From: Escherichia fergusonii ATCC 35469
GTDB lineage: Bacteria; Pseudomonadota; Gammaproteobacteria; Enterobacterales; Enterobacteriaceae
Assembly (NCBI RefSeq): GCF_000026225.1
Contig: NC_011740.1
Location: 930,001-994,000 of the forward strand
DNA length: 64,000 nt
Reading direction: 5' to 3'
Part shown: positions 38,435 to 48,338 of the stretch, in pieces
Numbering within the stretch: position 1 is the first letter of the stretch
How the letters are laid out: each line of letters begins with the position of its first letter
Notes under the pieces: model-generated
Databases searched by the model: none
Seen by the model: only the letters and a program-made list of their open reading frames with translations
What the model was told of the DNA's origin: nothing
Made by a program: the position numbers and the translations under genes

Positions 38435-38456
38435 GCTAAGGGAGTAGCGGGCAATA

Positions 38457-39107
38457 TTAATCTTTATCTGCCGGGCTTAACGTCACAGAAGAGAGATAGT
38501 TCAACAGAGCGATATCATTTTCAACGCCCAGTTTCATCATTGCCGATTTTTTCTGGCTACTAATGGTTTTAATACTGCGATTCAGTTTCTTGGCGATTTC
38601 TGTTACCAGGAAACCTTCTGCAAACAGGCGTAGAACTTCGCTTTCTTTCGGTGACAAACGCTTGTCGCCGTACCCACCCGCACTGATTTTCTCCAGCAGA
38701 CGGGAAACGCTTTCCGGGGTAAATTTCTTGCCTTTTTGCAGTGCTGCCAGCGCTTTCGGCAGGTCGGTTGGCGCGCCTTGTTTCAGTACAATCCCTTCAA
38801 TATCGAGATCTAAAACTGCACTCAGGATCGCCGGATTATTGTTCATGGTCAGAACAATAATAGAAAGACCTGGGAAGTGACGCTTTATATATTTAATTAA
38901 GGTGATCCCATCACCATATTTATCTCCAGGCATGGAGAGGTCGGTAATCAACACATGCGCATCCAGTTTAGGCAGGTTGTTGATTAATGCTGTTGAGTCT
39001 TCAAATTCACCGACTACATTCACCCACTCGATCTGCTCAAGTGATTTGCGAATACCGAACAGTACAATCGGATGGTCATCGGCAATAATAACGTTCATAT
39101 TGTTCAT
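38457..39107 (-). CDS. rcsB: Response regulator RcsB
   Basis: This 216-residue NarL-type regulator has an N-terminal receiver with Asp56 (LITDLSMPG) and a C-terminal LuxR-type helix-turn-helix (about 145-210; LSPKESEVLRLFAEGFLVTEIAKKLNRS). With RcsA, GadE or alone it controls capsule, motility and osmotic genes. It is 16 bp downstream of rcsD on the same strand, the usual rcsDB operon. Confidence 0.98.
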   Translation of the reverse strand: MNNMNVIIADDHPIVLFGIRKSLEQIEWVNVVGEFEDSTALINNLPKLDAHVLITDLSMPGDKYGDGITLIKYIKRHFPGLSIIVLTMNNNPAILSAVLDLDIEGIVLKQGAPTDLPKALAALQKGKKFTPESVSRLLEKISAGGYGDKRLSPKESEVLRLFAEGFLVTEIAKKLNRSIKTISSQKKSAMMKLGVENDIALLNYLSSVTLSPADKD

Positions 39108-39123
39108 GTATTAGGCTACCTTG

Positions 39124-41793
39124 CTACAGCAAGCTCTTGACATAAGAGTCAATGTCGCTGATGTATTTTTCTATACCTGGAGCATCTTTTTCACGAATGA
39201 GATGTTCCAGCGTTTCACATAACTGCTTGCCGGGTACCAGATTTAGCATGGCAAACACGCCTTTCAGACGATGAGCCGTTTGAGCCAGCGCAGCAAAATC
39301 ACTGACTGCTGCCTCAGTATACAACCTCTTAACATCATCCGGTACTGTGTCTACAAAGAGCGAATAGTAGCCACTGGCATGAAGTTCGGCATTCTCATCC
39401 CCGCCGAGTGGCGACTCTGGAATATCTTCCTGCGCCAGTTGCTCTTCAATAAGTTGTAGAACAGCCTCCTGCATAGCGTTGCTCATATTAAAGTTGACGC
39501 GTAGTTGACCGGGGCCAATTTTTCGTACGCCAGACTCATCATCGCTTAAAAGCACGCCTGAGGATGTAAGATTAGACGGATTATCAGTTAAAAAGAGATC
39601 ATATTCTTGACTTATCAGTCTTTCATCTGGAGTGATGCACGTAGCACCCCAGTTTTCCAGTTGCCTAAGCACGATGTTACGAACTTCGTTTGAAGTGACA
39701 TCTACCATAACGCAGACATCATCCAATAGTCGTTCTTCTATTTCCATATGTTCATCGTGCGGAGTCATTTTAACATGAATGGTGTAGCGTGTACCCAATG
39801 CTTCTCGCGCTTTAATATTTAAATGGCCACCTAATTTGCGAGCCAACTGATCACAAAGCCAGAAAGTCAGAGGATCTGCACTGCCATAACGGTCACTTTG
39901 TGTCTGATTAATAAACGGGAAATGCAGATTATCAATTTCACTCAGCGTGACACCTTCACCTGTATCAAGAATACGGAAAGTGAGGCGTTCTTCTGATGAT
40001 TCATCTTGATCAACTTCGAGGGTAATTTTACCAATTTGCGTGGAAGTCACCGCATACTGCATCAATAACAGCAAAATACGCCGCAGAGCATCACGGTCGC
40101 CCCTGCGTTGGTCGTTGGCATGCAGGCGATTGTTGATCAGTAGCTGCAGCCCCTTACGTTTTATGGCTGGAAGCACTTCAGGCACGACTTCATCGATCAA
40201 GTCCTGCACGGAAAAAAGAACGGATTCACTTTTCCAGCTGTCGTTTTCCAGCATATTTGCCAGTTGAATTTCGTCTACCAGACGCACCAACTGGTCGGCG
40301 CGATCCGTCAGCAACTGGCTTTCTGCTGTCTCGATTTTCGCTGCAGTTTCAGCCAACGCGCGAACAGGCTCCTTCAGGGCATTGCCGATATTGTTCATAA
40401 AGGCAGCACGCCCCTGCTGATTCTTCTCATACAGACGTTGCGCCTGCTTGAGTTTTTTATTCACCAGCACTTCCCGGTCCTGATCACGAATAATAAAAAT
40501 CTGCGTATGCGGTGTGACCTGGCTACGGAACAGACGGATCTCATACAGTTCATTATTAATTGTCGCCTGGATGATCCCCTGATGTTGTTCCGCCATACTG
40601 GTAATATTTTGCAGATTCAAATGAGGCAGTAAATGGTCGGCGATTTTGTTGCTAATCAAGGTACGATTAGCTTCCTGGTCGTGTACCAATAGCCCCAACG
40701 GTAGCAGAGAAACAATCTCTTCATTTAGGGCCCGTAAGACACGCAATTCGTTACTCATTACCGGAGAAGGCGTGGTTTCACCACTTTTCCCGGCATAGTG
40801 ACGAAAAGTGGTGAATCCAAAAACGGCCAGCGCCAACAGACCAATATTCAAAAGCAGCGGCAAAAATATATTTTGCAGGGTATCAAGCAGCAACGTGCCA
40901 TAAGGAACCTGCCACACCAGACGCATATCGGTGGAATTTAATGCCGAGGAGATTTCGATTTTGGAACTGTTAAAACTGATGCTGACGCTATCGGGAGTGT
41001 CTTTATCATTGGTGGTTGCCCCCGTGGAGGTCACATCAGGTTCCAGGCGGAAACTGTCCAGTGGCATTCCTGGGGGAATTAAATCATTGATGGGTAAATC
41101 GAAAGCCACTACTGTTGCCAGATGCCCAGGCTGATTGAAAGTGGTTCGCAAAGTAAAGTAATGACCGTTCTGCCAGGTCAAATGGCGTAAAGCAGAAAAG
41201 CTTTCACGTTCGTCGAGGGCGTTCGCTTGTTGAAGCATTTCGGCGCGACGCGAATCGACAATGCTATCAATCGTTGATTCTTTAAAACCGGAAGAGAGAT
41301 CTTTAAGTGGTAACGTTGAGATCAAAATCAGACTGTTATCCTGGCCGTTAAGATAGTACATCGACCACGGCACGTTTTCAGCACCCCATAGCGTGTCGAG
41401 ATAAGTCGACATCCTTTGGGTCATCTCTAAAGTTGCGCTGTCATGAGAACCAAAGATCAGGGCTTCGGTTTTACGCCGAGGCTTCTCCAGGTAATAAACA
41501 TCTTGTTTTAACCGAGTTTCCTGTAAACCTTCACCACCGGAAGGGGTAGTTGTTGCAGCAATGCTGTCATAAATCTGCCAGGTAACATACCGCCAGGTAT
41601 CTACTCGCTTCTGAATAGCATGGGTGATATCAACAATTTGATAACTTTTATCTTTGAGCCAGGCGTTTACAGCGCTCTGCACCATCACGCCCATCGTCAC
41701 CAGCAACACTATGATCAATAGTAAAAAGAAACGGGTAATGCTTCCCGGCAGAAGGGAGAATCGGGATGTAGCCGTTGTGTCAGACTGACTCAT
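39124..41793 (-). CDS. rcsD: Phosphotransfer protein RcsD
   Basis: This 889-residue inner membrane histidine phosphotransferase relays phosphate from RcsC to RcsB. It has a membrane segment at about 18-40, a periplasmic domain, a second segment near 305-325, a kinase-like region without the catalytic function, and a C-terminal HPt domain with the phosphorylated His841 (TAHRLKGVFAML). The start MSQSDTTATSRF was chosen for family length; the frame is open 68 codons further upstream. It is one residue shorter than K-12 RcsD as I recall it. Confidence 0.95.
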   Translation of the reverse strand: MSQSDTTATSRFSLLPGSITRFFLLLIIVLLVTMGVMVQSAVNAWLKDKSYQIVDITHAIQKRVDTWRYVTWQIYDSIAATTTPSGGEGLQETRLKQDVYYLEKPRRKTEALIFGSHDSATLEMTQRMSTYLDTLWGAENVPWSMYYLNGQDNSLILISTLPLKDLSSGFKESTIDSIVDSRRAEMLQQANALDERESFSALRHLTWQNGHYFTLRTTFNQPGHLATVVAFDLPINDLIPPGMPLDSFRLEPDVTSTGATTNDKDTPDSVSISFNSSKIEISSALNSTDMRLVWQVPYGTLLLDTLQNIFLPLLLNIGLLALAVFGFTTFRHYAGKSGETTPSPVMSNELRVLRALNEEIVSLLPLGLLVHDQEANRTLISNKIADHLLPHLNLQNITSMAEQHQGIIQATINNELYEIRLFRSQVTPHTQIFIIRDQDREVLVNKKLKQAQRLYEKNQQGRAAFMNNIGNALKEPVRALAETAAKIETAESQLLTDRADQLVRLVDEIQLANMLENDSWKSESVLFSVQDLIDEVVPEVLPAIKRKGLQLLINNRLHANDQRRGDRDALRRILLLLMQYAVTSTQIGKITLEVDQDESSEERLTFRILDTGEGVTLSEIDNLHFPFINQTQSDRYGSADPLTFWLCDQLARKLGGHLNIKAREALGTRYTIHVKMTPHDEHMEIEERLLDDVCVMVDVTSNEVRNIVLRQLENWGATCITPDERLISQEYDLFLTDNPSNLTSSGVLLSDDESGVRKIGPGQLRVNFNMSNAMQEAVLQLIEEQLAQEDIPESPLGGDENAELHASGYYSLFVDTVPDDVKRLYTEAAVSDFAALAQTAHRLKGVFAMLNLVPGKQLCETLEHLIREKDAPGIEKYISDIDSYVKSLL

Positions 41794-42103
41794 TGGTGTT
41801 GGTGACCTGTTAAAAACATCGTAAAAGTGAAAAGCAGTATAAAGGCTATGAGATGAATTTCCACACCCTCTGAACACAACGGGAGTGATATTTATCAGTA
41901 ATATTAATGAGCTGCCCTGTGATGGGGATATGTACAAATTTCGTTCTGGTGTACAAATAAAGAACAGAACGAATAAGAAAATATATGAAAATAACAAGAA
42001 TTATTAATTAGTTTTAACATTCGTGACATATTGCGAAATAGTTAATAACTGTAACAGTTTTGCAGGGGTAGCATATGCGGGAAAATTATGTGTAAAGAAA
42101 GGT

Positions 42104-42196
42104 AAAAAAAACCGGATGCTTCGCATCCGGTTGAAATAGGGGTAAACAGACATTCAGATATGAATGACGGTAATAAATAAAGTTAATGATGATAGC
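42104..42196 (-). ncRNA. micF: MicF antisense small RNA
   Basis: On the minus strand the 93-nt sequence begins GCTATCATCATTAACTTTAT, the conserved 5' part that pairs with ompF mRNA, and ends in an 8-T run after a 9-bp GC-rich stem (ACCGGATGC / GCATCCGGT). Length and 5' region agree with K-12 micF. It is divergent from ompC, shares OmpR control, and uses Hfq to repress ompF. The 41794-42531 interval holds this RNA, the ompC promoter and no other gene I can support. Confidence 0.93.
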
Positions 42197-42352
42197 GGGA
42201 AATATTTTAGTTGCGAGTGAAGGTTCTGTTTTGACATTCAGTGCTATGAAATAAAGTTGCGTAACATACTGATTATAAAAGATTTGAAATATTTCCTTCA
42301 GAAAATTGCTTATTTTTTGATTTTTTGAGTGATTGAAAAAAGTTCCATGATA

Positions 42353-42475
42353 TTTACATTTTGAAACACCTATGTAGAACTATGAAACATTTTAAAAGTT
42401 TTAGTATCATATTCGTGTTGGATTATTCTGCAATTTTAAGGAGAATGAAGTTGCCGGCTGATTAATGAGGGTTAA
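42353..42475 (+). promoter_or_regulatory. ompC OmpR sites, promoter and leader
   Basis: TTTACATTTTGAAACACCTA at 42353-42372 matches the high-affinity OmpR C1 site, and related GAAACAT repeats follow to 42392. The promoter-like TTTTAGTATCATATTCGTG and the transcribed leader with its CTGATTAATGAGGGTTAATCAG hairpin (near 42459-42480) are nearly identical to K-12 as I recall. The OmpR-P gradient that favours ompC at high osmolarity is expected to apply. Confidence 0.8.
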
Positions 42476-42531
42476 TCAGTAAGCAGTGGCATAAAAAGCA
42501 AATAAAAGGCATATAACAGAGGGTTATTAAC

Positions 42532-43653
42532 ATGAAAGTTAAAGTACTGTCCCTCCTGGTACCGGCTCTGCTGGTAGCAGGCGCAGCAAATGCGGCTGAA
42601 ATTTACAACAAAGACGGCAACAAATTAGATCTGTACGGCAAAGTAGATGGTCTGCACTATTTCTCTGACGACAAGTCTGTAGATGGTGACAAAACCTACA
42701 TGCGTATCGGCTTCAAAGGCGAAACTCAGGTTACTGATCAACTGACAGGTTATGGTCAGTGGGAATATCAGATCCAGGGCAATGCTCCGGAAAGCGAAAA
42801 CAACTCCTGGACCCGTGTAGCATTCGCTGGTCTGAAATTCCAGGACGTTGGCTCTTTCGACTATGGTCGTAACTACGGTGTTGTTTATGACGTAACATCC
42901 TGGACCGACGTGCTGCCAGAATTCGGTGGTGACACCTACAGCTCTGACAACTTCATGCAGCAGCGTGGTAACGGCTTCGCGACCTACCGTAACACTGACT
43001 TCTTCGGTCTGGTTGATGGCCTGAACTTTGCTATTCAGTACCAGGGTAAAAACGGTAGCCCGTCTGGCGAAGGTATGACTGGTGTGACCAACAATGGTCG
43101 TGATGCTCTGGAGCAGAACGGTGACGGCGTTGGTGGTTCTATCACTTATGACATCGGTGAAGGCTTCAGCTTCGGTGGTGCGATCTCCAGCTCCAAACGT
43201 ACCGCAGAGCAGAACAACAGTGTTCGTTACATCGGTAACGGCGATCGTGCAGAAACCTACACTGGTGGTCTGAAATACGACGCTAACAATGTATACCTGG
43301 CTGCTCAGTACACCCAGACTTACAACGCAACTCTGGCTGGTGATTTAGGTTGGGCGAACAAAGCTCAGAACTTTGAAGTGGTTGCCCAGTACCAGTTCGA
43401 CTTCGGTCTGCGTCCTTCTGTAGCTTACCTGCAGTCCAAAGGTAAAAACCTGAATGCCAACATCGCTGGTCGTACTTACGACGACGAAGATTTGCTGAAA
43501 TATGTTGATGTTGGTGCTACTTACTACTTCAACAAAAACATGTCCACCTATGTTGATTACAAAATCAACCTGCTGGACGACAATAACTTCACCCGCGCTG
43601 CTGGCATCAACACTGATGACATCGTAGCTCTGGGTCTGGTTTATCAGTTCTAA
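42532..43653 (+). CDS. ompC: Outer membrane porin OmpC
   Basis: This 373-residue trimeric 16-strand porin has a signal peptide of 21 residues (cleaving before AEIYNKDGNK) and ends in VYQF with the terminal phenylalanine needed for outer membrane assembly. The L3 constriction-loop motif EFGGD is present. It is about six residues longer than K-12 OmpC, the change lying in surface loops such as NGSPSGEGMTGVTNNGRDALEQNG. Such loops are phage and antibody targets. It is positively controlled by OmpR and opposite to micF. Confidence 0.96.
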   Translation: MKVKVLSLLVPALLVAGAANAAEIYNKDGNKLDLYGKVDGLHYFSDDKSVDGDKTYMRIGFKGETQVTDQLTGYGQWEYQIQGNAPESENNSWTRVAFAGLKFQDVGSFDYGRNYGVVYDVTSWTDVLPEFGGDTYSSDNFMQQRGNGFATYRNTDFFGLVDGLNFAIQYQGKNGSPSGEGMTGVTNNGRDALEQNGDGVGGSITYDIGEGFSFGGAISSSKRTAEQNNSVRYIGNGDRAETYTGGLKYDANNVYLAAQYTQTYNATLAGDLGWANKAQNFEVVAQYQFDFGLRPSVAYLQSKGKNLNANIAGRTYDDEDLLKYVDVGATYYFNKNMSTYVDYKINLLDDNNFTRAAGINTDDIVALGLVYQF

Positions 43654-43668
43654 TCTCGATTTCTGTTG

Positions 43669-43694
43669 ACCAAAGGGCCTGCGGGCCCTTTTTT
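43669..43694 (+). terminator. ompC terminator
   Basis: AAAGGGCC and GGCCCTTT flank TGCG and are followed by further T residues, 16 bp after the ompC stop. Confidence 0.8.
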
Positions 43695-43775
43695 CATTGC
43701 TTTTTCATACTCTTCAACGCACAAATGCTGATTTTTGGTGTACTCTTGCGCCCGTTCGCATGAGGATAATCACGT

Positions 43776-44831
43776 ATGGAAATAAACTTTGCTCGTGTGG
43801 CGCTGTTAGCAGCGGCACTCCTCTTTGTTGGCTGTGATCAAGCCCCGAAATCCACTAAAGTCTCATCAGCAGACGTTACGGTACTGGAAGGTAAAACCAT
43901 GGGTACTTTCTGGCGTGTCAGCGTGGTGGGCATTAATGAGAAACGCAGTAACGAGTTGCGTAATCGCATACAGACACAACTGGATGCAGATGATCAGTTG
44001 CTCTCAACATATAAAAAAGATTCGGCACTGATGCGTTTTAACGATACTCACAGTCTCTCTCCCTGGCCGGTAAGTGAAGCGATGGCTGATATCGTCACCA
44101 CTGCAATACGAATTGGCGAAAAAACTGAAGGGGCAATGGATGTCACCGTGGGGCCATTGGTTAACCTTTGGGGATTTGGCCCCGATAAACAGCCCGTGAC
44201 GATCCCCTCGCAGGAGCAAATCGACGCTGCAAAAGCGAAAACTGGATTGCAGCATCTGACGGTGATTAATCAGTACCACCAGCAATATCTGCAAAAAGAT
44301 CTGCCAGAGCTATATGTGGATCTTTCCACCGTGGGAGAAGGTTATGCGGCGGATCATCTGGCACGCTTGATGGAGCAGGAAGGCATTTCCCGCTATCTGG
44401 TGTCGGTGGGCGGCGCGCTGAACAGCCGTGGTATGAACGCTGAAGGCCAGCCGTGGCGGGTAGCGATTCAAAAACCGACCGATCAGGAAAATGCGGTTCA
44501 GGCCGTGGTGGATATCAACGGTCATGGCATTAGCACCTCTGGCAGCTACCGTAACTATTACGAACTGGACGGCAAACGTCTTTCTCATGTTATCGATCCG
44601 CAAACCGGGCGTCCCATCGAACACAATCTGGTATCCGTGACGGTGATTGCTCCGACGGCGCTGGAAGCCGATGCCTGGGATACTGGCTTAATGGTGCTCG
44701 GACCGGAGAAAGCGAAAGAAATTGCTCGTCGTGAAGGACTGGCGGTCTATATGATCACCAAAGAAGGCGATAGTTTTAAAACCTGGATGTCGCCGCAGTT
44801 TAAAAGCTTCCTGGTGAGCGAAAAAAATTAA
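43776..44831 (+). CDS. apbE: FAD:protein FMN transferase ApbE
   Basis: This 351-residue periplasmic lipoprotein transfers FMN from FAD onto threonine residues of targets such as the Rnf/Rsx complex. The lipobox LFVGC places the modified cysteine at residue 20. Later motifs include TMGTFWRVSV, AMDVTVGPLVNLWGFGP and DLSTVGEGYAAD, and the flavin/metal-binding GGAL. The length equals the K-12 protein. It follows ompC on the same strand, and its stop codon overlaps the Ada box of the next gene. Confidence 0.94.
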   Translation: MEINFARVALLAAALLFVGCDQAPKSTKVSSADVTVLEGKTMGTFWRVSVVGINEKRSNELRNRIQTQLDADDQLLSTYKKDSALMRFNDTHSLSPWPVSEAMADIVTTAIRIGEKTEGAMDVTVGPLVNLWGFGPDKQPVTIPSQEQIDAAKAKTGLQHLTVINQYHQQYLQKDLPELYVDLSTVGEGYAADHLARLMEQEGISRYLVSVGGALNSRGMNAEGQPWRVAIQKPTDQENAVQAVVDINGHGISTSGSYRNYYELDGKRLSHVIDPQTGRPIEHNLVSVTVIAPTALEADAWDTGLMVLGPEKAKEIARREGLAVYMITKEGDSFKTWMSPQFKSFLVSEKN

Positions 44832-44837
44832 AGCGCA
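44830..44837 (+). promoter_or_regulatory. Ada box of the ada-alkB operon
   Basis: AAAGCGCA matches the Ada binding element. It sits partly in the apbE stop codon, 67-75 bp before the ada start. Methylated Ada activates transcription from here. Confidence 0.8.
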
Positions 44838-44904
44838 AGATTGTTGGTTTTTGCGTGATGGTGACCGGGCAGACTAAAGGCTATCCTTAACCAGGGAGCT
44901 GATG

Positions 44905-45969
44905 ATGAAAAACGCCACATGCTTAACTGACGATCAACGCTGGCAATCTGTCTTAGCCCGCGATCCGAACGCCGACGGCGAATTTGTTTTCGCCGTGCGG
45001 ACCACGGGTATCTTTTGCCGACCGTCTTGCCGTGCCAGACATGCCTTGCGGGAAAACGTCTCCTTCTATGCAAATGCCAGCGAGGCGCTTGCCGCTGGCT
45101 TTCGCCCCTGCAAACGTTGTCAGCCAGACAAGGCCAACCCCCAGCAACATCGCCTTGATAAAATTACCCACGCCTGCCGACTTCTGGAACAGGAAACGCC
45201 TGTAACGCTGGAAGCCTTAGCCGACCAGGTAGCGATGAGTCCATTTCATCTGCATCGGTTGTTTAAAGCGACTACCGGAATGACGCCGAAAGCCTGGCAA
45301 CAGGCCTGGCGCGCTCGCCGTTTGCGCGAATCACTGGCAAAAGGGGAGAGCGTGACGACGTCCATTCTTAACGCCGGATTCCCCGACAGCAGCAGTTACT
45401 ACCGCAAAGCCGACGAAACGCTGGGCATGATGGCTAAACAATTCCGTCACGGTGGCGAAAATCTGGCGGTGCGTTACGCGTTGGCTGATTGTGAGCTGGG
45501 CCGGTGCCTGGTGGCAGAAAGCGAGCGGGGGATTTGCGCGATATTACTGGGCGATGATGACGCGACATTAATCAGCGAGTTGCAGCAGATGTTTCCCGCT
45601 GCCGACACCGCGCCTGCCGATCTGACGTTTCAGCAACATTTGCGCGAGGTGATCACCAGTCTGAATCACCGCGACACACCGCTGACGTTACCGCTGGATA
45701 TTCGCGGCACCGCTTTTCAGCAACAAGTCTGGCAGGCACTGCGCACGATCCCTTGCGGTGAAACAGTCAGTTATCAGCAACTGGCTAACGCCATCGGCAA
45801 ACCGAAAGCGGCACGTGCCGTTGCCAGCGCCTGTGCCGCTAACAAGCTAGCTATCGTTATACCTTGTCATCGGGTGGTCCATGGTGATGGCACACTTTCC
45901 GGTTACCGCTGGGGCGTGTCGCGCAAAGCGCAACTGCTGCGCCGCGAATCTGAACAAGAGGAGAGGTAA
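44905..45969 (+). CDS. ada: Bifunctional transcriptional activator / DNA methyltransferase Ada
   Basis: This 354-residue protein repairs O6-methylguanine and methylphosphotriesters and activates the adaptive response. The N-terminal zinc site contains Cys38 (FCRPSC), which accepts methyl from phosphotriesters, Cys42 and the later CKRCQ pair. An AraC helix-turn-helix (about 85-180) and the methylguanine transferase domain with IPCHRV (Cys321) follow. I use the second of two adjacent ATG codons because it restores the K-12 length and the Cys38 numbering. It overlaps alkB by one base. Confidence 0.96.
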   Translation: MKNATCLTDDQRWQSVLARDPNADGEFVFAVRTTGIFCRPSCRARHALRENVSFYANASEALAAGFRPCKRCQPDKANPQQHRLDKITHACRLLEQETPVTLEALADQVAMSPFHLHRLFKATTGMTPKAWQQAWRARRLRESLAKGESVTTSILNAGFPDSSSYYRKADETLGMMAKQFRHGGENLAVRYALADCELGRCLVAESERGICAILLGDDDATLISELQQMFPAADTAPADLTFQQHLREVITSLNHRDTPLTLPLDIRGTAFQQQVWQALRTIPCGETVSYQQLANAIGKPKAARAVASACAANKLAIVIPCHRVVHGDGTLSGYRWGVSRKAQLLRRESEQEER

Positions 45970-46619
45970 TGTTGGATTTATTTGCCAATGCAGAACCGTG
46001 GCAAGAATCGCTGGCGGATGGTGCGGTAATTTTGCGCCGTTTTGCTTTTAACGTTGCGGAACAACTGATCCGCGATATTAATGACGTTGCCAGCCAGTCG
46101 CCGTTTCGCCAGATGGTCACTCCAGGCGGATATACCATGTCGGTAGCGATGACCAACTGTGGGCATCTGGGCTGGACGACCAATCGGCAAGGTTATCTCT
46201 ATTCGCCCATTGATCCGCAAACAAATAAACCATGGCCCGCCATGCCGCATAGTTTTCATGATTTATGTCAATGTGCGGCCACGGCGGCGGGTTATCCAGA
46301 TTTCCAGCCTGATGCTTGTCTTATCAACCGCTACGCTCCTGGCGCGAAACTGTCGCTGCATCAGGATAAAGACGAACCGGATCTGCGCGCGCCGATTGTT
46401 TCTGTTTCTCTGGGCTTACCCGCGATTTTTCAATTTGGTGGCCTGAAACGAAATGATCCGCTCAAACGTTTGTTGCTGGAACATGGCGATGTGGTGGTGT
46501 GGGGCGGTGAATCGCGGCTGTTTTATCACGGCATTCAACCGTTGAAAGCGGGCTTTCATCCACTCACCGCCGACTGCCGCTACAACCTGACATTCCGTCA
46601 GGCAGGTAAAAAAGAATAA
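45969..46619 (+). CDS. alkB: Alpha-ketoglutarate-dependent DNA dioxygenase AlkB
   Basis: This 216-residue iron(II)/2-oxoglutarate dioxygenase oxidatively removes 1-methyladenine and 3-methylcytosine. The iron ligands are in LHQDKDE (His131, Asp133) and FYHGIQPL (His187), and an arginine in YNLTFRQ binds 2-oxoglutarate. The length equals K-12 AlkB. Start and ada stop overlap as TAATG, so it is coupled to ada in the methylation-damage operon. Confidence 0.96.
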   Translation: MLDLFANAEPWQESLADGAVILRRFAFNVAEQLIRDINDVASQSPFRQMVTPGGYTMSVAMTNCGHLGWTTNRQGYLYSPIDPQTNKPWPAMPHSFHDLCQCAATAAGYPDFQPDACLINRYAPGAKLSLHQDKDEPDLRAPIVSVSLGLPAIFQFGGLKRNDPLKRLLLEHGDVVVWGGESRLFYHGIQPLKAGFHPLTADCRYNLTFRQAGKKE

Positions 46620-46694
46620 AAATAAGAATTATTATTGCTGTGCGCGCGGAGATGTTTAAACTGCGGGCTGTAATTCATTGTCCGGGTTTTCTGC

Positions 46695-48338
46695 ATGGAA
46701 CTTCTTGTACTTGTCTGGCGGCAGTATCGCTGGCCATTTATCAGTGTGATGGCGCTAAGCCTCGCCAGTGCGGCATTAGGCATTGGCTTAATTGCTTTTA
46801 TCAATCAGCGCCTTATCGAAACGGCGGATACCAGTCTGCTGGTGTTGCCAGAATTTCTGGGTTTATTGCTGCTGCTAATGGCAGTGACTCTGGGATCGCA
46901 ACTGGCACTTACTACGCTGGGCCATCACTTCGTTTACCGATTGCGTAGCGAATTTATCAAGCGGATTCTGGATACCCATGTCGAACGTATTGAACAACTG
47001 GGCAGCGCCTCACTGCTGGCAGGGTTAACCAGCGATGTGCGCAATATCACCATTGCTTTTGTTCGCCTGCCGGAACTGGTGCAGGGGATCATTCTCACTA
47101 TCGGTTCGGCGGCGTATCTGTGGATGCTGTCGGGCAAGATGTTGCTGGTAACGGCTATCTGGATGGCGGTCACCATCTGGGGCGGTTTTGTGCTGGTGGC
47201 GCGGGTTTACAAACATATGGCGACCCTGCGCGAGACCGAAGATAAGCTGTACACGGATTTTCAAACTGTACTCGAAGGGCGCAAAGAGCTGACTCTTAAC
47301 CGTGAACGCGCCGAGTATGTGTTTAACAACCTCTACATTCCTGATGCGCAAGAGTATCGCCACCATATTATCCGCGCAGACACCTTCCATCTTAGTGCTG
47401 TGAACTGGTCAAACATCATGATGCTGGGCGCAATCGGCCTGGTGTTCTGGATGGCGAACAGTCTCGGTTGGGCAGATACCAACGTTGCCGCGACCTATTC
47501 GCTAACGCTGTTATTCCTGCGTACGCCGCTGCTTTCGGCGGTTGGTGCGTTGCCGACGCTACTGACTGCGCAGGTGGCGTTTAACAAGTTGAACAAATTC
47601 GCACTCGCGCCTTTCAAAGCGGAGTTTCCGCGCCCGCAGGCGTTCCCTGACTGGCAAACGCTGGAGCTGCGCAACGTGACGTTTGCTTATCAGGATAACG
47701 CATTTTCCGTTGGGCCGATTAACCTCACCATTAAACGTGGCGAACTGCTGTTTCTGATTGGCGGCAACGGTAGTGGCAAATCGACGCTGGCAATGTTGCT
47801 GACGGGCTTGTACCAGCCACAAAGTGGCGAAATTTTGCTGGATGGAAAACCTGTCAGCGGCGAACAACCGGAAGATTATCGCAAACTGTTTTCGGCAGTG
47901 TTTACCGATGTCTGGCTGTTTGATCAACTGCTGGGGCCGGAGGGAAAACCGGCTAATCCACAACTGGTTGAGAAGTGGCTGGCACAACTGAAAATGGCTC
48001 ATAAGCTTGAGTTAAATAACGGGCGTATTCTTAACCTCAGGTTATCGAAAGGCCAGAAAAAACGTGTGGCGCTGTTGCTGGCTTTGGCAGAAGAACGAGA
48101 TATTATTCTGCTTGATGAATGGGCGGCGGATCAGGACCCGCATTTCCGTCGTGAGTTTTATCAGGTACTGTTGCCGCTGATGCAGGAGATGGGTAAAACC
48201 ATATTCGCCATTAGTCATGACGATCATTACTTTATCCACGCTGACCGCCTGCTGGAGATGCGCAGTGGGCAACTGAGTGAACTGACGGGTGCGGAGCGTG
48301 ACGCAGCTTCCCGCGACGCAGTTGCACGTACTGCGTGA
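46695..48338 (+). CDS. yojI: ABC transporter YojI (microcin J25 efflux)
   Basis: This 547-residue half transporter has six N-terminal membrane segments and a C-terminal nucleotide-binding domain with Walker A GGNGSGKST near 358, signature LSKGQKKR near 450 and Walker B IILLDEWAAD. In K-12 it exports microcin J25 with TolC. The length equals the K-12 protein. It is on the same strand as alkB after a 75-bp gap; the start ATG is at 46695. Confidence 0.94.
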   Translation: MELLVLVWRQYRWPFISVMALSLASAALGIGLIAFINQRLIETADTSLLVLPEFLGLLLLLMAVTLGSQLALTTLGHHFVYRLRSEFIKRILDTHVERIEQLGSASLLAGLTSDVRNITIAFVRLPELVQGIILTIGSAAYLWMLSGKMLLVTAIWMAVTIWGGFVLVARVYKHMATLRETEDKLYTDFQTVLEGRKELTLNRERAEYVFNNLYIPDAQEYRHHIIRADTFHLSAVNWSNIMMLGAIGLVFWMANSLGWADTNVAATYSLTLLFLRTPLLSAVGALPTLLTAQVAFNKLNKFALAPFKAEFPRPQAFPDWQTLELRNVTFAYQDNAFSVGPINLTIKRGELLFLIGGNGSGKSTLAMLLTGLYQPQSGEILLDGKPVSGEQPEDYRKLFSAVFTDVWLFDQLLGPEGKPANPQLVEKWLAQLKMAHKLELNNGRILNLRLSKGQKKRVALLLALAEERDIILLDEWAADQDPHFRREFYQVLLPLMQEMGKTIFAISHDDHYFIHADRLLEMRSGQLSELTGAERDAASRDAVARTA

